Positions 33,901-48,900 of a DNA stretch of 62,783 bases are shown in pieces. The notes beneath the pieces are model-generated. The model did no database searches. It was not told where the DNA came from and saw only the letters and a program-made list of their open reading frames with translations. The first letter of the stretch is position 1; each line of letters opens with the position of its first letter. The translations under genes were made by a program, and so were the position numbers. Origin of the DNA: Lentisphaeria bacterium (GTDB taxonomy: Bacteria; Verrucomicrobiota; Lentisphaeria; Victivallales; Victivallaceae); the NCBI GenBank assembly GCA_017457105.1, contig JAFTIA010000027.1, forward strand, positions 1-62,783. Direction: 5' to 3'.

Positions 33901-36900
33901 TCCACCTATGAAATTTTGGAAGGTACCGTTGTCAACGGCGAACTTTCCGGCAATTTCGGCGGCAACGCTGAAGGCAAGGTCTATTTCCGTGGCGAGTACA
34001 CGGCGGATCGGGAATACCGGGATACCGCCAGCGTGAATATGACCAATGGTACGGTTTTCTACGCCAATGCCGCCACCGATATCCGCGGCGGTACTTACAA
34101 CGGCTTGGTGATCTACCGTGCGGCAAACGGTGAAGTTGCGCTGAATCACGATGTAACGGTGAATGCCGGACTGTATGTCACCAGCGACCTTGCCCGGTAT
34201 GCTGTGGCGTCTGCCAATGCCACCATGACCACCGATACTGCGGTGACGGACGATGGCCGTGCCGTTTCCCTGACGCTGAACGGCAGCATTTTCGGTGTGA
34301 GCGGTTTTACCAACAACACTTCCGACGCGGATATTGAGAATACGCCGGATGGGCAGGAAGTGCCGATCAAAGCTCTTTCCGTGACCTATGGGCAGAGCTT
34401 TAACGATACTGTGCTGAACAACGCTACGATGGAATATTATCTGAACTTCGTTGGCGGCCAGTTCTATGATCTGACGATCAATGCTTCCGGTCTGGGCGAA
34501 ACCCGCAATATGGGGATCGATTACACCGGTGCTTTGACGGTTTTGAACAATCTTACCTTGAATGGCGATTACATCAATTTGCAGGCGGGTGCCAATGCGC
34601 CGATCGTGGTCGGTCGGGAAAGTGAGGTCACGCCGGGCACGATCCTGGGTGGCGACCTGATCATCAACGGGCAGCATATTTCCGTGATCGGTCAGGATAA
34701 CTACACCAGCAGAGTGCAGGGTGATCTGATCATCGGTGCAACGGCATCCGATGTTACACTGCGGTATCTTGCTTTGCATGACACCAGTAACTTTGATATC
34801 AATGCGGGCAGCAGCGGGCTGGATGTGAGCTATATTGACAATATCGGTTCGCTGAATATCAACGCCGCCGATTCTCGTTTTGAACACCTCAATGTTCAGA
34901 GCGTCTCCATCAATGCTGCAAATGTGACGATGAACCATGTCAGCGGTATTCTGAAGCTGACGGTGGGCGAAGGCGGTACCGGTGCAACCATGACCGATGT
35001 GGTATTCGGCAAGTATGTGGATGTGCTTACGGATTTTGATGATTCCTTTATCCATGTTTATGCCGATAATGTGACATTGACCAATCTTACCGCTTCCCCC
35101 GACGCATTGAATGACGGTGAAAAGAATATTATTGAAGATATTGTGATCACCGGAGACAATTTCCTCCTGGATGGCATGACCAACACGGTGGAAAGAGTCG
35201 TGACCAGCGGCAATAATGTGGAGCTGAAAAATACCGCTGCCTTTACCGGCCGTGCCGCTTCTGAGGAAGAACCTGCCGGTGCCAATGCGCTGGAAGTGAC
35301 TGCCGGAAGCCTCATTTTCCGTAACGGTCGTCTGAATGGTAATGTAGTGCTGAATGGTGAACGCGTCACTTTTGCCGATGTGACCTTCGGGAACAATGTG
35401 ATCCTGAGCGGCGATGCTGCAAATCAGCAGGTGATCTTTGAAGGGACACTGACTGTTGATCAGCAAGCCAGTGCAGACTTCTCCGCCGGGACGGTGTACT
35501 ATAACAATACCAATTCCGCTGTGCTGGCAGGGAATTACCACGATCTGGTCTTCGGGAAGGCTGACGGCTCCATGGCTGCCAACCGCTGGGAAATTGCCAA
35601 TGTGGTTTCTGACAGCGTGATGGATGTTTACGGCTCCGTGACTGTTACCGGCGGTGTTTCCGCTGTGAATGTCAATGTCCATGCCGGATATGATGAAGTA
35701 CGCGGTACAGCGTGGAGCAGTATTCTGACTGTGGATGCTGTACTCCGGCTTGCCGGGACACTGGAAGTCATGGCTGCTGTCGGCGGCCAGAATCCCGCCC
35801 GCGGTGCTTTGAATGTAGCCGCAAACGGTACCATCACTTCCCAGTATGATGTGGATCCCGAAACAGGTCTGGATCTGCCCGGAACCTACACGGAATACAC
35901 CATTGATCTCCATGATGCCGCTGTCTTCTCCAATGCCGGGAACATCACCCGTGCCGGGAATCTGGTGGTCCGTGCCGCCACTGGCGGTACCACCGGCAGC
36001 AAGACCAACTCCGGGTCGATCAATATTTCCGGCGATGTGACTCTGAACGGGACCTTCACCAACAATGGTACGATCAGCGGCTTCCGCACCTTTACCCTTT
36101 CTGAAACGGGTAATCTTGCCAACAGCGGCAATATTCTTGCCGGGGCGGTGGACGATGCCGCCACGGAAGATGTGAATGAAAACCGTGCCGCCACGCTGAC
36201 GGTGCAGGGCGGTATCCTCACCGGAGAAGGTCGGATTCGCGGCGAAGGTGCCGGGACCACGATGAGCTTCGGCTTGAATTCCGCCGGTGACGGTTATGCG
36301 ATCGACAACTCTATTGATGTCGGCGCCGGGGCCACTGCCACCTTTGCAGGCAACAATGCTTCCAAGCTCCTGACCGTGAATCACGGCCTGACTGCGGAAG
36401 CCGGTTCCACTGTGAATGTGAATGGCAACGTGACTTTTGCAAGTGCTGTGGCAAACACGGGCGACTTCAATGTCACGGGCAACTATGTCACCTTCAACGA
36501 TACTTTTACAAACAACGCCACGGGTACTCTTACCATTGCCAAAAGCGGTGTGGTGTTCAACAAGGAAAATCGGGCCATCACCAACTCCGGTACACTGGTC
36601 TTTGCGGCGAATTACGATTTGAATACCAATAAGCTGGTTTTCACCGAAAATGAAGATGGGGAGAAATACTTTGGCGGTCTTATCCGGGTGAGCGACGGCG
36701 CAACGCTGACGATGTCCGCAGGCTTCAACCGGAATTTCAATGCCATTACGGTGGATAGCGGTGCAACGCTGGTTCTGCATGGCTTGGAGGAAGCCTCCGG
36801 GACGGATCCGAAGAATGAAATCTTCACCATCGGCCGTGAAGGGGATCAGGAAAATGTGCTGACTCTGAACGGGACTCTCCAGCTCGGCAGCGATGTTGCC

Positions 36901-39900
36901 GGACAGGAAGCAGTCCTGAATGTCTATGGCTTCAAGAGCACCAATCTTGGCAACACCGCAGATATCAAGCAGGGCAGCAAAATCATTTTCGTGAATGATG
37001 AAACGCTCAAAGACAGTGCGTGGGATGTTTCCATCGGCAGTTTTGTGGTGGTGAATCCCGAAGACGACTATAAGGATGTCGGACACCGTTTGGTGCAGGA
37101 CATCTGGACGGTGATCGACAGTCTGGATGATGCGCTGGACAGCGCAAAAGGCCGTTATAAGTTCATGGTCGATTATGTGATCACAAGCGATGTCACCATT
37201 TCCGCCATGTGGATCAGTGCCAAAGATGGTGAAGGTCCCTACACGGTGAAGGTGGCTGAAGGTGTGACTCTGACCGTGGACGGCTTGATCCAGATCGATG
37301 AAGGCCATACGCTGAACCTGGCTGACGGCTCCGTGCTGGATGCTGATTTGATGATTGAGGACAATGCCACTGAATTGAATCTTATGGGGACCATCAGCGG
37401 TACCGGTACTTTGAACCTGACCGTTCAGTCGGCTGATCAGTTGAACGGTGGCGGCTCCGTGGATGGCATCCATGCCAACTACACTGCCAACACCACTGAA
37501 AAGGTGATGGTGTTCGCTGGAAATTACGGCATGCTGACCTTCGATAAGACGGATGCTGTTGAAAGTGCCAGCTTTGCCGGTAATGTTTCCATGACCACGC
37601 TGAATGTGAATTCCGGTATCGCCATGGATGTGACCCGGATCGTGGAAGTCGGTGCCAATGGCCTCCTCACGGTCAATACTGAGGAAAACAGCCGTGTCCG
37701 GTTTGCCGGTGTGACCACCACCACCACCACCACGGTGAACGTGAACAATCAGGGCTCTGTTGATCTGGGCGAAGTGACCAACAGCGGCGAAATGACGCTG
37801 AACAACAACAATGTGGATTATGCCACATTTACCAACAGCGGCACGCTGAATCTCAACAATACCCAGACCCTGAACAGCAACTATACGGATGCGGCGGGTT
37901 CGGTCAATGTCAATGAGAACGGCGTTCTGACCGTGACGGGCGATAACCTCGCTCTCGGCACGGTGACCAATAAGGGCACGGTGAAACTGGATGCCGATTA
38001 CAGTGCCTTCGGGGCAGGCTTCACCAATGCTGACACTGACAGTCTGGTGCAGGTCATGGCGGGTCACAGTGTTACCATGGATGCGGGCAGCTGGGCCATG
38101 GGCTCCATTGAAAACAGCGGTACGCTGACCCTGAACGCCGGTAACGGTGAAACCCCGGTCAACTATGGTACGCTGGTCAACGGTGCGTCCGCCACGGAAA
38201 CTGAAGCGGCCAAGGCGGGTGTGCTGAACCTGAATGGCGGTAATTTCAATAAGGTGACCAATACGGCGGCCGGCATCGTGAATATCATTACCAATGGCTA
38301 TACGGTGAAGAGCAATGACTGGCTGGTCAACAACGGCACTGTGAACCTGACCAGCGGCATCACGCTGACGGTTGATGTGGAAGATTGGCAGAGCGGTAAC
38401 AAGTTCTACAATGGCGGTACGGTCGATCTGAAGAAAGATCAAAGCACATTCGGTACCGGATTCCACAACTATCTGGGCGAGTCTGCCGGTACGGTCAAAC
38501 TCATGAATAACGTCACTGTGACCATGAATGACGGTAGCTATATCAACATTGACAGCGAAACGGCTGAAACGCTGGCTGTCGGTTCCATCGTGGTCGGGTC
38601 GGGTTCCACCCTGAACCTGATGAACAGTGCTGTGAACTACGGCAATGTGGAACTGAATGGCACGCTGAATCTGGGCAGTGCGGAAGAAGGCAAGACCGGC
38701 GGTCGTTTCACCAAGCTGGACGTCAAGTCGCACAGTATGGCGAATGTGTATGACGATTACACGCTGGATGCCACTGCCTCTCTGACCAACGCCGGTACGA
38801 TTTACAACTATGGTGAGTTGACGGTCAGAACCGAAAATCAGGTGTTTGGTTATTTCGCAAACGCCGGTACGGTGATCCTGGCGGCGAAACAGAGCAGCTT
38901 CGGGGATTATAGATTCAGAAACTACATCACCGTGGGCAGCAACCCGTCTGAAATGCTTCTGGGTACCGTGACGGTGGCGGAAAAGGCCGAGGTTACGCTG
39001 AATGGCGGTTATTTCTATGCCAAGTCAGAAACGGTGGATAACACAACCGCCTGGTACACCTCCATGATCCGGGTGGAAGAAGGCAGCACTCTGACCCTGA
39101 ATACGGGGTACGGGGACGGCGGCACGCTGGGCAATATCGAAAACGCCGGTACGCTGAATGTGAATACCACCTATCAGGTGGTGTATCACAAGTTGACCAA
39201 CACCGGCAGCATTGTCATGGTCAAGTCCGGTACGTTGGGTGACAGCAGCTCCATTCTGGTGAATAATGGTAATATTGCCACGAAGCCCGCTACCGGTACC
39301 GGTGAAACGGCCACTCCGGCCACCACGGTGACCATTCTGGGTACCACTGAAGGTACCGGTAATGTGACCGCTCCCGGCGCCTTCACCTATCAGAATGGTT
39401 CCGGTGTGATCTATCAGGGGACCTATACCACTCTGAACATCGGCTATTACATCAATGATCCTTATGTGCTGAATGGTAATGTGACTGTAAACGGCAGTTT
39501 CAATCTGTACTACAGCATGCTGGGCGGTTCCAAAATCGGTGTGGATGAAAACGGCAAGGATGTTTATACCACCCTGACCTTCGGTGCCAGTGCCACCATG
39601 TCCGGTTACGGTTCGTTCACCAGCAATATCAAGGATGCGGAAGGCAATGTGACGGATGGTGATTTGAATGTGGTGTACAACCAGGCATCTGCCAATATCT
39701 ACGGCGGTGTGTACCGGGATCTTACCGGGAAAGCCCTGACGATCTCCAACAAGGATGGAAGCGACGCTGTTTATGTGTACGGCGATACCGAAGTCAATAC
39801 TCTGGCATTGGCCGGATATAACGATGTTTACTTCTACGGCGATCTGACTGCCAAGAGCACCAAGGATGCCGAAGGCAAGGATGTGGGCGGTACCATTACA

Positions 39901-42900
39901 TTCAGCAGTTATTACAACGATGTTGAATTCCATGGCAAGACCACGGCTGTCAGCTTAACGGTTGCTTCGGGTTCGGATGACAATAATATCTATTTTGGTA
40001 ATGAAACCACGTTTACAACCCTTGCGGTCAATAGCACTTACACCGGGGCGGCCTCCATTGAGGTCGGCAGAGCGGAAGATGCTCCGGCGGTGGGCGAAGA
40101 CTTCAAGTCGGATGCCAAGCTGACGGTGACCAATCTGACTTTGGGAAGCGGTTCCACACTGGATGCCCGTTATGGTACGCTGATCCTGAATGCTTCCAGC
40201 GGTGCGGCGCAGACCATTGCCGGCCGTGTGACCGTGGGCGGTGAGCAGATGGCTTCTGCCACTGCCGCCACCACCTACGGCATCGGGTACTACTTCAATC
40301 CCACCTATTACAGCTTTACGGACATTGATTATGTGCAGACCGGGGAATATGACACGGTCTATCACCTGGTCATGGGGACGCAGGTTGAAACGGTAAGGAC
40401 TGACAATAATTACACCGGAAATTACTGGATCATCGGGGATGGTCATCTGACATTGGATGTTCAATCTTCGTGGAGTCCCACATTTACCGGGAAATATGTT
40501 GTGGATGGGGCCAATGCCCAGTTGACAATTCATAAGAGACATACCTCCTACAACAGCTCTTATCGTAATGCAGATATTGAAGGATCGATCCAGGTTCGGG
40601 AAGGGACTCTGAATATTTCCGGTGAGAAAGCCACTAACTATGCAGGCAACGCCTCCTACGGTACTGTTACTTTGACTACCGGCAGTACACTCAATGTGGG
40701 TACCTGGCTGGATGTGATGACCGGTGAAACGGTCATCTCCTCCGGCACGGCTGCGGTGAATGTGTTGAACAATGGTAAGTTGATCCTTACCGGGCTGGCT
40801 GCGGTGCAGGATACCGCAGAAGTATTTACGGATGCAAAGACCGGTGTGACGGCGTCCCGTGCCCAGTGGAATGTGCAGGACGGTGGTTTCATGATCTTCA
40901 AGACGGATACCACCATTAACGGGCAGTTTACGGACTACGGCACTGTTTCCGTGGAAAGCGGCACTGCACAGCTGATGGATGTGACCCTCTCCGGCACAAA
41001 TGCCGTGATGAAAGCGGAAGGCGGTACGCTGGCTCTCTACAAAGCTCTGGTGGAAAACAATGCTACGCTGGACATCAGCGGCAGCGTGAAGGTGCTGGGG
41101 CTGGCAGATGGTCAGCCGGAAGACGGTTTGATCACCAACCGTGCCAATGTGACCGTTTCCGGTTCTGATGTGGATCTGGAGGGTATCCGCGTACTCAACT
41201 ATGGCAACTTCAGCGTTGTCAACGGCGGGAACCTGACCTGGGCAGACGGTTATTACATCCACGGTACGGAATTCATCCTGACTGCCAATGGCAAGACGGT
41301 GGAAGGCTCCACGCTGACCTTTGATGAACGGGGCTATGCCGAAGTGGATGGCAAAACAGTGCTGATCGATGGCTCCCCCATCAAGAGCGGCGACATCACC
41401 AGTATTGTGGAAAAAGCCCGGTTCAACATTGAGCAGGGTGGTACTCTTACCTTTGACGAAGATGCCACCGGCAGTCAGGCGGTCGATTTTACGGTGAATA
41501 ACCGCGGCAACATCCATGTGGAAGCGGGTAAATCCGTGGAATTCAATGGCGGCCGTGAATTTACCGGGACGAAGTTCTTCAGCTATGCGATCGACGTGCA
41601 GAACGGTACCTTTGATGGCAATGGTACGGTGATCTTCTCCGCCCGTAATGCCGGACAGGGGAAATTCGTCGGCGTGTCGGATCCGATCTCCGGGGAAGAA
41701 GGTACGCTCTCTGCCATTTATAAGTATGACGGGGCAGCCATCTACGGCGGGTATTACAAGGATCTGACCGTGAGTGCCGGGACTTCCGCCAATGTGGGCG
41801 ATCCCACCAAGGTCAATGTGAACGGCGTCCTGACGCTGGAAGACGGTGCCTCCCTCACCGGCAGCCGGTACACTGTTACCACTACCGATGGAGAAGGGAA
41901 CGAAGTGGTGCGTTCCGGTCATGGTACGCTGAATGTTCTGGGCACGACTGCCGGGAACGGTATTGTGAAAATGAACTCCGCCGGGACCATTGAATACGGC
42001 AGCGGTGTGGATGCCGGGAGCTTCTTCTCCGGCAATTACTACAACCTGGTACTGCATAGTCAGACGGTGACGGCAGATACTCTGGCTGATGGCCGCACCA
42101 TCACCCTGAACGGGGAACTTTCCGGCACGGCAAATGTGACCTTCGACGGTTCCGAAATCACCGGCAGCCGCGGTGCTTCTGTGAATATGAATGCCCAGAA
42201 TGGCGGCAAGATCACTTACACGGATAATTATCAGAACGGCGGTGTGCTGGGCGGCGTGTATTACGATCTGCAGCTGGGGACCGGTGCGGCGGACAGCCTT
42301 GATACCTGGACGGTGGACAGTTCCGTGGGTATCCGGCACGAACTGGATGCCAAACGGATCAGTGATAATCTGGTCTTTGACGGTGCCGTCCGGAATTACC
42401 CGGGCAGCTTTACCGGTAATGTGGTTCCGACCAACGTTACTTACGTTGCCGGCGGTGCCATCCTGGCAGGTACTTACACCAATCTGAACATCACCGGCAG
42501 CGGTACAAGCTATGTGTACGGCGAGGTCAGCGTGAACGAAAACTTCCTCTTCAAGAGCGAGTTTGAACAGAGTCTGGTGGTTTCCGGTACATTGAACCTG
42601 ACCAACCCGGATCTGGTTTACACCGACAATGCGCTGGCCGCTTATGTTGTTGCCGGCGGTGAACTGAATATGAGCTTTACCAATAGCGGCAATACGGCTG
42701 GCAAGACTCCGGTCAATGCCTATATTCTGGTTCAGAGCGGTACTGCCAATCTGGCGGGTAAGAGCGTGTCTTTCACCAGTACTGTTGTTGGCAACGGTGC
42801 TGATGCCGTGATCAATATCAACGGTGAACAGATGAGCTTCCAGTACCTCGTCGGGCTGGGCAAGAACGGCGGTACGCTCAATATCAATGGCAAGGATATC

Positions 42901-45900
42901 ACCTTTGCATGGCAGGTGACCAATGCTGTCGGCTGGTACACCAACAATTTCGATAACGGTTATAACGCTATTGATAACAGCAGCTACATCGGCTCCACCA
43001 ATTCGGATTCGCTCATGAGCGGTGCTGCTCTGGCGGACGGTGCTTATAATGGTACCATCAATATCAATGAAGGTGCCGGACAGGTGAACTTCAATGGCCA
43101 GGTGGTTTCCACCGGAGCCTTCAACATCAAGGGCGGTATCGTCAACTTCCACAGCGAACGGCTGGTGGCGGCGGCGGCAGGTACCTTCACCATCTCCGGC
43201 GGCGAAGTGAACTTCGGCGGCAATGTTTATGCCACCTCCATCTTCAACGGTGATCTGGCAGGCAGCAGCCATAAGGGCGAAACTGCCAGCGAGGTCTGGG
43301 ACCGCAGTACCGTCTTTACCATCAAGGGCGGCAAGGTGAGCTTTGCCAAGGATCTTGTCAATATGGTCCGCAGTTACCGCGGTTGGTACACTATTGCCAG
43401 CAACGGCGACCACATTGCGCATGGTGATACCAATGAATATACCGTGCCCGGCAGCACCGCCGTCAAGGTCGGTGTGGAATACCGCCGTCCGGTGACTTCC
43501 ACGGTCCGGTTTGAAGGCGGTACCACCACCTTCGGCGTGAACAGCACCTACCGTGCGTACGGCGTCTTCGGTGATGTTTATACCTATGTGAATGAAGGGG
43601 CACTGGTGCAGTTTACCGATGTCCGCTCCATGGAATTCAATCCGTACATCAATGCCAGTCAGCCCGTTCAGAGCTGGGCGGGTGACTTGAACTGGTCTCC
43701 GGAATTCCTGGCGGAATACGGCAGTTTCACCAATGTGTCCTCGGATCCGGTGACGTTGGACGGCGTGTACAGCCACATTGCCCAAAAGGATGTCACCTTT
43801 ACGGTCAATACCAACGGTACCATGACTGTGCAGGGCGATCTCTGGACCTCCGGTTGCGGTTATCTGGGCAGAGCCTACTTCAACTTGAACGGCAGCAGCA
43901 ACGTCTTCAACGGCGAATTCCACAATGACCGCGGTTCGTACATGGTCATTGACGATGCGGCTGTGGACAACAAGTTCCAGCTCCTCCAGAACGGCGGTAC
44001 CTCGGGCGATACGAGTCAGGCCTTCCTCTACATCAATTCCCGTGTTGATGTGGATACCCTGAAGAATGTGGGCAGTTACCTGACCATCGACGGTACAGCC
44101 ACCCTCAATGCGGAAGGTGAGATCGAAGGTATCCAGATCCGGCACTTCGTCAACAATGGCGGTATTACCGACATTATGAACGATAACCGTGGTATGACCT
44201 TCCGTGAATCCATGGAAATTCTGGGCGGCAGTGTTACCATCGACTCCGAATTGGAGCAGGATATCACTGCATCCATCAAGTTGAGCAAGGGTGCCGCTCT
44301 GACGGTGAGTGCGGTCAACAACTTCACCGGTACCATGATCGATAACGCCGGTACCATGACCATCCGCGGCCGCGGTATCAATATCGCCAACGAGATCCTG
44401 AACAAGGGCAGCTTCATCATCAACGATGCGGATGCTCTGACCGGGGTCGCTCTTTCCAACTTGAGCGGACGGATCAAGAACTCCGGCGCGTTCAACATCA
44501 ATCAGGCAGGGCTGACCCTCAATGCCGACGGCAAGGGCTTTGTCAACGAAAGCACCGGTAAGATCGGCTTGAACCGCTATGCCATTTTCCACGCTCTGGA
44601 AAATAAGGGTGAATTGACCTTTGCCACCTCCGAAACGGAAGGCACTGTGCTGTACAATGCTGTCAACAGCGGTAACATTACCGTGAACGTGAACAACATC
44701 ATCTTCAGCAACGGTCTTGCCAACAGCGGTACCATCCGGGTCAATGGCGAAAATGTCAGCTTCAAGAATATGGTGGATGCTTCCGGCAATATCACCTTTG
44801 TAAACCAGGCGGGCGGGAAACTCTACTTCACCAAGGGCAATACCAGAGCACAGATGGTGGATCTGGTGAACTACGGTTTGGTGGACGTGCAGGCTTCCGA
44901 CTTCCACTTCGGTTCGCTGGAAAATTACAGCGGCACCCGGAGCGAAAATGCCGCCGGTGAAACGGTCTATGAAGACGGTATTTACAGCGATGCCCTGTCC
45001 GTGATCACGGTTCACGGCACGCTGACCAACAACGGTATCATCCGTGGTACCGGTGCGCTGAATGTCTTCGGCAACGCCTTCGGTACCGGTTCTTATGAAC
45101 TCACCGAAAAGGGTGTGGTTTACAACTATAATCAGCAGAATGCTGTTACGCTGGATGCTTACGGCTTCTACCGTGTGAACGGCATCATCGTGGGCGATGC
45201 CTACACCACCCGTCCGCAGTATGTGGAAGGGATCGGCTGGTGCGATGCCAATGGCACACGCGTTTCCGAACTCAGCCGTTATGCGGATATGACCATCTCC
45301 GAAAACGGTACCTGGGTCATCGGTACGCAAGATACCAATATCGCAATCGGTGATGTGGTTGATGCTCCGGCTCTGGAACAGGCCGAAAACGGCGACAGTA
45401 TCTGGACCTTCCTCGGCAAGGATACCGGCGTGAAGGCGGCTGTCGCACAGACGGTGTATGGCGGCAATGTGGTGGATCTGACTCTGGGCGGTGGTGCGGT
45501 TCTGGCGGATAACGTGCCGGGCATCACGCTGGGCAAGGGGCTGGAACTGAACATCAACGGCGCATTTGTCAATAACGGTATCAGCTTCCAGGTGGATGGT
45601 ACGGCGGTCTTTAACAAGTCCTACACGGATACGGAGGCTTCCTCTATGCGGATCAGCCGTGACGGCCGTGCGGTCTTCAATGTCACCACCGGTGATACCA
45701 CGGCCTCGGATTACCGTTCCCGTGCTTTTGTGAATGGTTCTGTGGCCAATAGCGGCATCATTGAAGTGGCTGCCAACAAGGCGGTGGACTTCAAGAGTGC
45801 CACCACCGGTGCCGGTTCCATGATCGCCAGGGATGCTGTTGTCACTTACAGTGCCGATGCCGATCAGGTCATCTACAACGCCACCGGCGGCAATGCCTAC

Positions 45901-48900
45901 GGTGAGTTGCGGCTTGTTGGCGGCAACAAGCTGGTGGATGCCGGTGCAGTGGAAGCCTACACGCTGAAGCATGACGCGGATCTGCTCCGGCTGACCGGTA
46001 ACAGCACGCTGGAGATCCATAACGCTGTTTCCGGCAGAGGTGCGTATGAAATCGGTACGGAATCCCAGGCCGCTTTCAACAACTTCTCCGATACGGAATA
46101 CACCATCGGCGGCAATATCACCATCAATGAAGATGCTTACGGCGTGGTCTTCAACGGCGGCGAAGCCGGTATCCGGTTCGCCAGCGATGCCACGCTGACC
46201 AACAATGCCAAGGTCGATCCCAACTTTGAAGGCCGCTTCGGTGTGACTGCTCTGAATACCGCCTTTGTGACGGTGAACAATTCCGGCAGCTTCACGGTGC
46301 TGGACAGCAAGGTGGATCTGGGGGCGTTCACGCTGGTCAATGACGGTGAACTGGTGTTCGATCTGGGTGCGGAAGGCGTGTACACCACGCCTGCAACCAC
46401 CATCCTTGCCGGGGCTTCCGGTACGGTGGTCGTGAAGTCCGGCGCAGTGGAATTCAATACCGCAAGCAATCTGGGCAGCCGGGTCGTTGTCCTTGAGGGT
46501 GCCGAATTGACCCTCTCTGCTGCCAACGCCATTTACGGCAATGTTCAGGTGGATGAAGGTGCGGTGCTGAATACCGCCGCCAATGTCCAGCTGGGTACGG
46601 CGGATGACACCGAAAACGGTCTGACCCTCAACGGCCGGTTGAATGTCAATGCCGGTACGCTGACGGTTTACACCTACAAGACCACCGGCGACGCCGATAC
46701 CACCGCTTCCATGTATGTGGAATACGGTGCGGAACTGAATTTTGTCAACGATGCCAAGTACGGCATGGTTTACGGCTCCATCGACGTGCTGGGGACACTG
46801 ACCGGTTATCCGGAAGACAATGTCCGCCTCGCCAATGCACTCATTGATGTGTGGGTGCGTGTCACAGGCAGTGACTTCTTCACCGGAAATTATGCGAACA
46901 ACACCAACTTCCTGGTGGACAGTGCCGATGCGGTCCTGACCATCAACGGTTATCTCCAGGATGGCCAGCTGATGACCGACGGCTTCACCATCGGGGCGAT
47001 CCGGATGCGGGATGGCAAGGTGGTTACCGTGGAAGATATCGTGGTCACCATCAACGGTGAGTTCTCCGGCGTGGAAGGCAACTCCTTTACAACGGCTTCC
47101 GGCAGCAGCGTCACCTTTGGTGAAAACAGCGTTGTGGATTATGCCGGTGAATTTGCCGGGGAAGGCAGCCTCACCTTCAACGGTGTCATCTCCAACGCCT
47201 CCGGCAGCATGAATATGACTGACGGCACGGTGACCTACGGTGCCAATGCCGGAAATACGCTCTTCAACGGCGTTTACAATGATCTGGCTGTGAACAATGA
47301 AGCCTCCGTCGGCGATCTGACGCTCAATGGCGAACTCTCCGGCGAAGGCAAGCTCACCATCAACGGTGTCACTTCCGGCAGCGGCCGTGCCAATATGGCG
47401 GACGGCAGTTCCGTGATCTACGCCGGTGATGCGGATCAGCAGATCTTCAACGGTACTTACGGCAACCTGACGCTGATGGACGGTCAGACGCTGATCGGCG
47501 ATGAAAACGCTGATACCGTGGACTTCATTGTCAACGGTGCCATGGATGTGGCCGATACGGATGCGGATACTCTGCTGACCATTCAGAACGCCGATGTGGT
47601 GTTCAACGGCGATGTGCTGAATGCCGATACGGTGACCCTGAATGCTTCCAGAGGCACTGCCGGGTCTGTGACCTACAACTATGACGGGATCGATGCACGG
47701 AATATCTATTCCGGCAACTACCGCTCGCTGGTCATCAACGGGACCGGTATCCAGAATATCGGTCAGCTGAATCTGGTGTCCACCCTCTCCGGTAACGGTA
47801 CACTGGTGATTGCCAACGGTGTCACCGGCACGGGTAAGGTCGCCGGTACGGATGGCGAATATCTGGATGTGGAATATGGCGAAGCTGTGGCAGGCGGTTA
47901 TCTGGCCGGTGACTACGGCACGCTGACCATCCGCAGTGCCTACGGTGACGGTGCCAACCGGATCAAGACCATCACCAACAATATTACGGTCCACGAAAGT
48001 GCCATGCTTGACGGTGTGCTGACCGGTTCCGGCAATATCAACCTGATGGGTTGGGTCGGCGGCAATGCGGTCTTCGGTACGGAAGACGCCGCATACCTCG
48101 GCACGGTGACTTACAGCGGAACGGATACGGTCCAGCCGCAGTACATCTACGGCGGCAATTACAGTGAACTGGTCTTTGCCGGAACGAACAAAGTGATCGA
48201 AACCGATATCACGGCAGGCAATCTGACGCTGATGTCCGGTATTGCGGTGAATATTGAAAACGATGCTGATGTCACCTTCCACAAGGTGAGCGGCATGAAT
48301 GCCACCAATGTCTTTGAAGTGGCAAGCGGTTCTTCTCTGACGGTCAATATGGGTCAGGGGGCGCAGGACTCCGCCAAGTTTGTGAACTTCGGCAATCTGA
48401 ATCTCCAGGGGACCTACTCCTTCAACGGAGATATGCTGGTCAACAGCGGACTGCTGACGGTGCTGAATGGCGGCGATATCACCATTACCGGTATCAACAG
48501 TGAAATGCAGTCCTACAGTGCTGCTTACGGGACCCAGAATGGCGGTGAATTGACCTTCAGCGGTCTGGGTACGGCGGAAGAGTATGCCACGATCGGCAAC
48601 ATCCGCAACTATGGCACTGTGACGCTGGAGAACTCTTTCATCGCCGGCGGCCCGATCTATAACGGTGCGGAAGGCCGACTCTTCATTGGTGACGGTGTCA
48701 CCCAGTCTGCGTTGGCAGTGACTGCTGCCAGCAGCATCGGCGGGCTTGTGGATCTGCGTCTGGGAAGCAATCTGGATGTGCTTGCCAATACCCGGATCGA
48801 GAATTTGAAGACCCGCGGTACGATCACGGTCGGTGACGGCGAAAAGCGTGTCGATCTGACATTGGTGAAGCTGAACTCCGGCACGGCGTCTGATCAGACC

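Noticed and set aside
27823..38733. Two further long minus-strand frames (27823-33387 and 33592-38733)
   Set aside because: Same cause: antisense shadows in the codon-aligned frame of the giant gene.
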